Below are positions 58,100 through 64,000 of a stretch of DNA of 64,000 nt, piece after piece (position 1 is the stretch's first letter; each line of letters opens with the position of its first letter). This DNA comes from Euglena gracilis (taxonomy: Eukaryota > Euglenida > Euglenophyceae > Euglenales): the NCBI GenBank assembly GCA_039621445.1, contig CP154954.1, positions 24,006,954 through 24,070,953 on the forward strand, given 5' to 3'. Made by a program: the position numbers and the translations under genes. The notes beneath the pieces were generated by a model. The model saw only the letters and a program-made list of their open reading frames with translations. It had not been told where the DNA came from and ran no database searches.

Positions 58100-60544
58100 G
58101 GGTACTAATTCAAAAGCCTGATGGACAGGAGGGGGGAGGGTTCATGACATCCTACCTCCACCTGCTCATCAGCCCAGAGTCCGACCCTTCGGACTTCGGG
58201 CTCCCTCACTCCAGGTCCGAACCCGCCAAATAGCCGGCAGCGTGCCTTTTAGAGGTATACGCGGAGGTCAACGTGCGCACCGCCATACGGGCCTCGTTGA
58301 AAGCCGCGTCCAAAGTCTCAACCCCCTCCCTGCCAGAAGCCGGGGTTTACTCCTCCAAACAAGATAACTTGAAACCGACTTTATGGCGGTTGGAGGAGTG
58401 ACCCTTGTCACCGCGATTCATGCCGCGATGGCGTTGGCCTGGCCGGGGGGAACAAGATCTTGGGCATAGGGATGAGTGGTGATCACTCGATCCGCACAGT
58501 GAACAACGAGATTTGTGATTTGTGCGGGGTGATCGGTTTCCCGATTTTCTGTCAAGCCGCCGTGGTGAACGGGCATTCCGTTGACCAGGACTCGTGTATC
58601 GGGGTTCCCCCGATGAAGACGACGAAGAGGATGATCCGCTTCGCGAAAAGGATCGCGATGCCTCGCGATATGAATCACGCTTCTTGGCAGGGGCACGGGG
58701 TTACCTACCCCGAGGGGTACCGTGTTTCCGCTCATCGCGGAACGGGATCCGGGGGCTAATACCACCGGAACGGGGACCCGATGACCGTGAATTGCCCGAT
58801 TGGCGTGAAAACGCGGAGGAACCCGAACCTCGTGATGAGGTCGAGCCTCGCGGACTCTGAATATGCTTTGGCGCTTCAGGATTAGGACATTCCCGAGACA
58901 TATGTCCCGGTTTGTTGCACAAAAAGCACACTTTATCTGTGGCTTGGTCCGAAGAACGCGGGTATCGCGTTTTCGATCCCGTGGTTGGTGAAGTGGGTGT
59001 AACTGGTGATTTCTGCAATGCGTTCACCGAACTAGCTGGTAATCCAGCCGTTGGGTGTGCGTTAAACGCGGATTGAATCTGACCAAGAAGCTGTGATAGC
59101 TTCAACTGTTTGGAAACGTAATACCAACGTTGGTCAAGACTCATTGCATGACCCGCCAATTCCTCACGGTGGATATCCTTAATGAGGCCAGGCGTGAAAT
59201 GCATCAAAACAGCATCAAACTGTTCGCGCATTTGCTTTTCACTCAGTTCATCCACTTCAGACGCAAGTCCCAACCATTTGGCATACCAAAGGTCAATGGA
59301 CTTCCACTTGCGGTCGGGTGGGGCGAATTGCCGCCACTTGGTCTCCAAGGTAATCCTGGCGACCAAACTTGAACTGATGGAAGCATATTGCTCCACCAGG
59401 TCACCAAAGGAAACGCGGTAGCGAATGACGAGTTGTCGTGCGCGCTCCTTCTCATCCCTTGGGAGGCAATCGATGAACTCCATCTTGATTACCTCCGGGT
59501 TTGCGTCCTAGGTTGGTCCTTTCAGTGCCCAGTAATACTCCCAGTCTCGGAAAAACTGTCTCCAGGTGGTTGGATCACCATCCCATTGGGGTTTCACCTT
59601 ATTCGCGATTGCGATGGTGCCCTTGAAGTCTTTCTGAGGAACCCGTTGACCCTCGGTGGTATTCCGTGGATTCGGGCCTGGGTATGCTCGAGCACCAAGC
59701 GTATCCTTTCCGGATTCTTGTCGGAATTGCGAAATTTCAGGTGAAGGTGAATCCTGGTACCGGAAATGCGGTCGCAAACCCTGTTGGTCACCCGTAATAG
59801 GGGGACTCTCCGATGTGGGGGTATGTCGCACATGCAACATGTGACCCACTCCCGGTGTACGGGTTTGGCTCATTCCACGCACAAGCATGGAATGATGGAT
59901 TTCTTGGTGGAGACTTGGCGGAATCGCCGTGTTTTCCGAAAACTCGGTTCCCGTAATGGGAAATTCAATCGAAAACTGGGTTTGGTTATGGGCAAGGCCA
60001 ATGGTGGCACAATTCGCGGAATCGCGGATTGTGGCACTCGGGACACGGGTGGTGGGGGTGCGTGTGCACCTGGATTTGGGTTGTGGAAGTGCGAATCTGG
60101 AACATTTGGCGCGTCTTCGGCAATGCATACTGCCGAATTGCGGTGTGAAACGCGCTGTTGGTTGGACACATTATCCAAACCGACAGACAAGTCATGCACA
60201 CTGTGCTCCAAATGTTCAACAAGTTGGAGTTGGCCGCAAATACGGTCAACCTCATCCTCCAAAGCGCGAATACGCTTGCGGTAACGGGAAAAGTCATCCA
60301 AATGCGGAATCCTTTCGGAAATTCCGGTAACATCCTGGACAAGTTTCCCATGAGACTCATCCAATAATTGGAGTTGTCCCGTTAGTGCTTTTACAGCATT
60401 TGAGAGAATCTGCAAAGGTAGTGTCACCTTGGTTGGTGTGGTGGTGGGTGCAACCGGTGCAGGGTCATTCGGCAACGCGGTTGTGGTACCCACGAGCAAA
60501 TTTCCGGATTGTGGCTTATCCACAAACGCAGAAATTCGCTCATC
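58100..60544 (-). pseudogene. Gag of the LTR B element (broken), minus strand
   Basis: Homologous to 36,950-39,360 in inverse orientation. Pieces: 60,544-59,870 (RLDERISAFVDKPQSGNL, coiled-coil and Pro-rich end), 60,128-59,508 (LHVRHTPTSESPPITGDQQGL, in which Arg replaces the stop of the plus-strand copy), 59,483-58,701 (capsid; CFLCNKPGHMSREC), then 58,765-58,418 and the C-terminal part. At least two frameshifts. The upstream half of gag and 5' LTR are missing; at 60,544 it meets the 3' region of the composite element. Confidence 0.75.
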
Positions 60545-61023
60545 CAACCTGGTAAAATGCTGTCGCCGGCAGTTGGTTTTGTAGAGTAGGATTTCCTTTT
60601 GCGTGGTCCGGTTTGACTGGCCATGCGCCCTGCCCAGGCTTGACTGGTCAGTGGCCCCCTCCTTCCACACCCTCCCCATGGGTTTTCCTGGAATGCCCAT
60701 GGACCCAACCCCAAGTGCCTTGGGCACACCCAAACTGGGTGGATGGGTTTGCTTGGCAAGGAAACCTGCCAGCCCCATTTTCCCCAGTGGGCTATAATAT
60801 ACTATATACCCATAAGCCACCGCAGAATAGGTGAAACCATTCTGCGCGTTTTGGGCTTTTTGGGTCCTCTCCTTTCCGCCCCCCCCCCTTTTTTGAGTGG
60901 ACCCCTGTGCGACGGAAAGGTCCCCTGTGGATGCGCCAGGGTGCACCTCCCACAGACCAGGTCTGTGTTCGAAATCCCTGTGGCCAGAATGCCTGGTCCA
61001 AAGGGGAAATCGGGCATAACCCT
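60545..61023 (+). other. 3' untranslated region of the composite element
   Basis: Starts GCTGTCGCCGGCAG and holds the same segments as the two minus-strand 3' regions (CATGGGTTTTCCTGGAATGCC, TATAATATACTATATACCC). No gene seen. Confidence 0.6.
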
Positions 61024-61032
61024 GGGAGGGGG
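61024..61032 (+). promoter_or_regulatory. Polypurine tract GGGAGGGGG
   Basis: Purine run one base before the right LTR start TGTATACC; the same tract precedes LTR A and LTR B on the other strand. Confidence 0.7.
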
Positions 61033-61033
61033 A

Positions 61034-61357
61034 TGTATACCAGGCGTATGCTTCTGTCCCCCTCCGTTGAGGAAGTTAGGATGGAAGCAGATCCTATTAG
61101 GATCTCCTAATGGGTGCCCCTTCTCTCTCCACAGGTGGTATTCTTTTATATTCTTCTTTATACCTTTTCCTTCTTTCCATCGGACCGGACTTGGTTATCC
61201 AGTCCGTCCTCCCGGCATTGTCCTGTGCTTTGCTTCTTGGGAAGTGGGAAAAGGGATTTTCTGTTACTCTGATTTTCAGTTCCCAAGTAGGTGCGCCAAG
61301 GCGAAAGCGAAGGCTTTTGGGAATTGGGAAATGGGAATTGGGAATCAGACGTACACT
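61034..61357 (+). repeat. 3' LTR of the composite element
   Basis: 324 bp, about eight differences from the left LTR. Ends CAGACGTACACT, followed by ATCAG (61,358-61,362). Confidence 0.85.
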
Positions 61358-61490
61358 ATCAGAGGTGATGCACGGGCCTATTTCTGTGGTATTTATCATT
61401 TAACCTCAAGATGATTATTTCCAACTTCCTGTTTTCTCTCAGGCGGCCAAAAATAATTTTCATAAAAGTACACGGACGATAATGATATCG

Positions 61491-61562
61491 CCCCCTGTGG
61501 CATAGCGGTCGTGTGGTTAGCGTGTGAACGGTAGGTCGCGGGTTCGAATCCCGCCGGGGGGC
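61491..61562 (+). other. tRNA-like sequence with A and B boxes
   Basis: 72 nt. Acceptor stem CCCCCTG/CGGGGGG pairs fully (one G-T), T arm GCGGG-TTCGAAT-CCCGC is perfect, and the variable loop is AGGTC. Box A TGGCATAGCGG (61,498-61,508) and box B GGTTCGAATCC (61,541-61,551) match RNA polymerase III promoter consensus. A normal five-pair anticodon stem cannot be drawn in GTGTGGTTAGCGTGTGAACGG. Likely a tRNA-derived SINE head or a decayed tRNA gene; no anticodon assigned. Confidence 0.6.
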
Positions 61563-61599
61563 AACTTCGTGTTTTTCCTGGTCTGACGTGATGGAAAGA

Positions 61600-62545
61600 G
61601 GGAAGCCGTGACTGCTTTTTGGAAGGGAGGAAAAATTTTTTTTGGTCCGGCCGGCTGGCAAGACAGTCATTGGTCCGGCTTGACGGACGGCTGGCGAATA
61701 AATGCTTCGTCCGGACGGACGGCTGGACGTCGAGCATTGGTCCGGCTGAAGAGGTCCGGACGGCTCGGACGGACGGACGGCCAGCCGCCCCCTTGGGACG
61801 CCCTATTCACCGGTATGCGCGGTTTGGGCCAACTCCCCGCCTGGGCCGAGATATGGCCATTTTGTGGTTTTGCCAAGGGGGGACTCTGCCATTTGGAGCC
61901 CAAAACGGGCCCAAAAACCAGTTTTTGCAAAAATACCTCAAAAAAGGTGCGGAGTTGAAAAAAATGTCTGGGGACCTAAATTGAAGCCCTTGGAACGCCC
62001 TATCTACTGGTGTATTAATTTCCCCGCAACTCCCCGCCTGGCCTGAGATACGGCCTTTTTCGGTCCAAATGGCCGTTTTGTACACTTTTCCCACTGTCGA
62101 CTCAGCCGTTTTAGGCCAAAAAAGTCGAAAAATCGAAAACAAATTTTTCGCCCAAAACCATGTTTTTTGGCCTCCCAGACACGGAAAAAGTGTTTTTGAG
62201 CGTTTTTCGACCCGCCAGCGCCCCGTTTTGGTTCGCCAACCCGTCGTTGACTTTGGGTCAAAACCGGGTCAAAAAAGTCGAAAAAATCGAATTCTTTTTT
62301 GCCTGAAACCATGTTTTTTGGGCCTCCCGGACCCGGAAAAACTGTTTTTGAGCCGAAAATGAGCGTTTTTCGACCCGCCAGTGTCCCGTTTTGGGCCGCC
62401 AACCCGTTGACTTTGGGTCAAAACCGGGTCAAAAAAGACGGAAAAAATCGAGAAAATTCGGTTTCCCAAAATGATGTTTTTTTGGCTGGAAAAACTGTTT
62501 TTGAGCCGAAAATGAGCTTTTTTCGCAGGCCGGGCCGGGGTCTCC
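61600..62545. repeat. Second locus of the GC/T-rich satellite family
   Basis: GGACGG/CCGGCTGG microsatellite (61,645-61,790), then TATGCGCGGTTTGGGCC and GGCCGAGATATGGCC, then units with GTTTTTTGGCCTCCC, TTTTTCGACCCGCCAGCG and GACTTTGGGTCAAAACCGGG spaced about 150 bp, as in 33,130-33,740. No coding content. Confidence 0.75.
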
Positions 62546-62700
62546 CAAAGAGCTCAGCTCTACGTCACACCCTGGTCGCTGAGCTCTTATCTCTTTAGAG
62601 TTAGAGCGAAGCTTACCACCGGGGCCGGAGACACCCCCTGCCCCCCCCCGCCCCCCCCCCGCCCCCCGCCCCCCCCCCTGAGTAGGCTCGGGCACCCAGG
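62546..62700. repeat. Third copy of the C-rich module
   Basis: GAGCTCAGCTCTACGTCACA, CTTATCTCTTTAGAG, GAGCGAAGCTTACC, CCGGGGCCGGAG, a C/G run and CCTGAGTAGGCTCGGGCAC, as at 33,920-34,060. Here it stands directly upstream of a non-LTR element and could be part of its 5' region. Confidence 0.65.
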
Positions 62701-62831
62701 CCTCTTACTCCTCTCGAGACCCCCTGGGTCCCGCTGCTGTCGCCCAGGCAGTAGGTCAGTGCCCAGCCGCGTTCGCCGCCCCCTTTTTCCCGCCGGGCAT
62801 TCAGCTGGCCCCCCCAGGCCCTCATCCGGCA

Positions 62832-63428
62832 ATGGTTGCCAACGCCACGGCCCTCACCGGGTTACCACCCGCTGGCCTGGCTGTCTTCACCCCGGTACCC
62901 TGCCCCCCGGCCAGATCCGACCCGAGCAAGCGGTACGTCTGCGCCTACCCCATCTGCTTACGGGCACACGAGAGCCGGGGGACACTGCTTACACATTTGA
63001 ACAGCGTGCTCCACGCACATCTGAGCCTACTCTGTGGAGACTACATCCGGGACCTGCGCGTCTGGTTTTGCCCACATTGTTGCCTGTTGTCGCCGCTCAC
63101 TGGTCTATGCGGTGGGAACTCCTGTGTCCTCATCATCTGGGACGAGCGTGTTGCCCGTCGCGCTCAAGCCATGCGAGACGGCCCCTCCGGCCCTGAACCG
63201 CGCGTGCCCCACGAGATTGCGATCGTGATGCCCGCCCCGCCCCGAGCGACGGCCCTGCCACTGGAAATTACCTTGGACTCCGCCAGCCCGCTCACTGTGC
63301 CCAACATTGAGGCCCTCTTCCGACTGCATTGCCCTCTGTTGCGACACACCCCCAGAGGGGCCAGGACCGCCCTGGGACATTGCTTGGCGGAACTGATTTG
63401 TCATCTTCTGTCTCGGGCCACCTGGTAA
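62832..63428 (+). CDS. N-terminal frame of a second non-LTR element (zinc fingers)
   Basis: 198 codons from ATG 62,832. Contains RYVCAYPICLRAHESRGTLL with THLNSVLHAH (C2H2-like: two Cys, then two His), then a second cysteine cluster (WFCPHCCLL). Ends ELICHLLSRATW with TAA at 63,426-63,428. The same phase stays open after the stop and leads into the pre-RT region, so the stop may be a mutation. N-terminal C2H2 fingers before RT are known from R2- and NeSL-like elements, where they bind target DNA. Confidence 0.6.
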   Translation: MVANATALTGLPPAGLAVFTPVPCPPARSDPSKRYVCAYPICLRAHESRGTLLTHLNSVLHAHLSLLCGDYIRDLRVWFCPHCCLLSPLTGLCGGNSCVLIIWDERVARRAQAMRDGPSGPEPRVPHEIAIVMPAPPRATALPLEITLDSASPLTVPNIEALFRLHCPLLRHTPRGARTALGHCLAELICHLLSRATW

Positions 63429-64000
63429 TCGCTCTTTCGGTTTTTCGCTTTCACCCGTTTCTGCCTCCGCGCGGACACCCGCGGTGGTGCCTCGGAGAGA
63501 GCTCAAAGGGCGCTGCGTGATTTGGTCACGGACCGGGCTCTGCGGCTGCCCACCCTGTCCATCCCTGCTATTTGGACAGAACTCCCCGATTGCGAGAACA
63601 CCAGAATGGATCGCATGACCCGCAAACGGGAACGATCACCCGATCCTGAACTGGACCAGCCACCAACCGGGGGTTGTGACGAACACCTCCTGCGGTCCCT
63701 GCGCTCGCTGGTTACGGAGGGCGCCTTTTCCAAAGCGGGCGCCTTCTTAGCAAGGGGATCCATGACCCCCGCTCTGAAGCAGTCCTGTCTGCCTTGCGAG
63801 CCCTCCACCCACAGGGAGCAGGATTCCGGTGGGGCGACATGGAACGGCAGCTGGCCTCCGTACACTGCGACTGTTACGGCAATTCTCCCCCTGAGGACCG
63901 CCTATCGTCGCTCCGGAAGGTCGTACTCGGATTCCCACCCGGCAGCGCCCCTGGCCCTTCGGGCTTACGCCCCGCTCACCTCGCCGAGCTGGTTCGTGAC
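63429..64000 (+). pseudogene. Pre-RT region of the second non-LTR element (frameshift, cut by window end)
   Basis: In the phase of 63,429: RALRDLVTDRALRLP, MTRKRERSPDPELDQ, LVTEGAFSKAGAFLARG, similar to LVSHGAVSKACRMLTSDG of the first element. Near 63,755 (GCAAGGGGATCC) the phase changes, continuing AVLSALRALHPQGAG, LSSLRKVVLGFPPGSAPGPSGLRPAHLAELVRD to the window end, matching IRKAVMSFPKESSPGPSGLRPDHL. The RT lies beyond 64,000. Confidence 0.7.

Larger units (their letters stand above)
34645..61357 (+). mobile_element. Composite Ty3/Gypsy element with third ORF and nested minus-strand relatives
   Basis: Left LTR 34,645-34,969 and right LTR 61,034-61,357 are about 97.5% identical (about eight differences by eye) and in direct orientation, flanked by ATCAG on both sides. 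Between them on the plus strand lie three PBS copies, gag, protease, RT, RNase H, integrase, chromodomain, an unrecognised third ORF (44,597-49,353), and the 3' end 60,545-61,033. The block 49,354-60,544 is of opposite orientation and consists of parts of at least two related elements; about 1 kb of the host element (end of ORF3, start of its 3' region) seems to be lost at this insertion. Confidence 0.8.

Noticed and set aside
53273-61357. DNA transposon with 800-bp terminal inverted repeats
   Set aside because: The inverted ends are 3' LTR plus 3' region of related retroelements in opposite orientation, no target duplication flanks this pair, and the right LTR pairs with 34,645-34,969 instead.

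Overview
The window looks like transposable-element-rich chromatin of a eukaryote. I could not assign any open frame to an ordinary host gene; almost every base is retroelement, satellite or low-complexity DNA. The host cannot be fixed from this sequence. LTR elements with initiator-tRNA-Met-like primer binding sites, chromodomain Ty3/Gypsy pol genes, 2A-bearing non-LTR elements and a retroelement-borne cytosine methyltransferase would fit an alga or protist. Retrotransposon-borne methyltransferases have been reported in dinoflagellates and charophyte algae, so those lineages deserve a first look. This is inference, not identification.

Left third (1-29,050). A non-LTR retrotransposon copy occupies about 9,535-14,417 and resumes at 26,994-29,049. 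It encodes a basic/proline-rich ORF1, an ORF2 reached by a plausible -1 frameshift, and an RT-bearing ORF3, with four 2A (StopGo)-like motifs distributed over ORF2 and ORF3. A 12.6-kb Ty3/Gypsy LTR element on the minus strand (14,418-26,989) sits inside its RT codon run, with 639-bp LTRs and a 4-bp target duplication GGAT. That LTR element encodes gag, then a polyprotein with a C5 cytosine methyltransferase domain placed N-terminal to protease, RT and RNase H, then integrase and a chromodomain. The start of the window (1-5,749) is a nearly identical second copy of 10,727-16,466, including the same LTR insertion. It is joined at 5,749/5,750 to the remnant of a different minus-strand LTR element (gag-protease, PBS, 329-bp LTR at 8,493-8,821). 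Two foldback structures lie at 5,950-6,131 and 8,929-9,530.

Middle (29,050-34,644). This part has a proline/serine-rich plus-strand frame, a decayed minus-strand fragment of the env-position ORF described below, and a roughly 2-kb repeat array with C-rich modules and GC microsatellites.

Right half (34,645-61,357). A composite plus-strand Ty3/Gypsy element is bounded by about 97.5% identical 325/324-bp LTRs and a 5-bp target duplication ATCAG. It contains three tandem primer-binding sites, a long gag, protease-RT-RNase H-integrase-chromodomain, and then a large third ORF (ORF3, from 44,597). I do not recognise ORF3; it carries Lys-Gly-rich, FWELWFWLGYPCQN and Cys/His-rich segments. It is interrupted by at least two minus-strand relatives, each ending in its own 3' LTR (49,354-49,768 and 53,273-53,571). 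In one of them pol is missing and a 91-bp minisatellite (about 25 units) occupies its place. Several premature stops in these elements fit CGA-to-TGA decay at methylated CpG.

Right edge (61,358-64,000). A tRNA-like sequence with good A and B boxes, more of the 2-kb repeat family, and the 5' half of another non-LTR element (C2H2-type fingers, then the SAPGPSGLRP segment before RT) that runs off the window.
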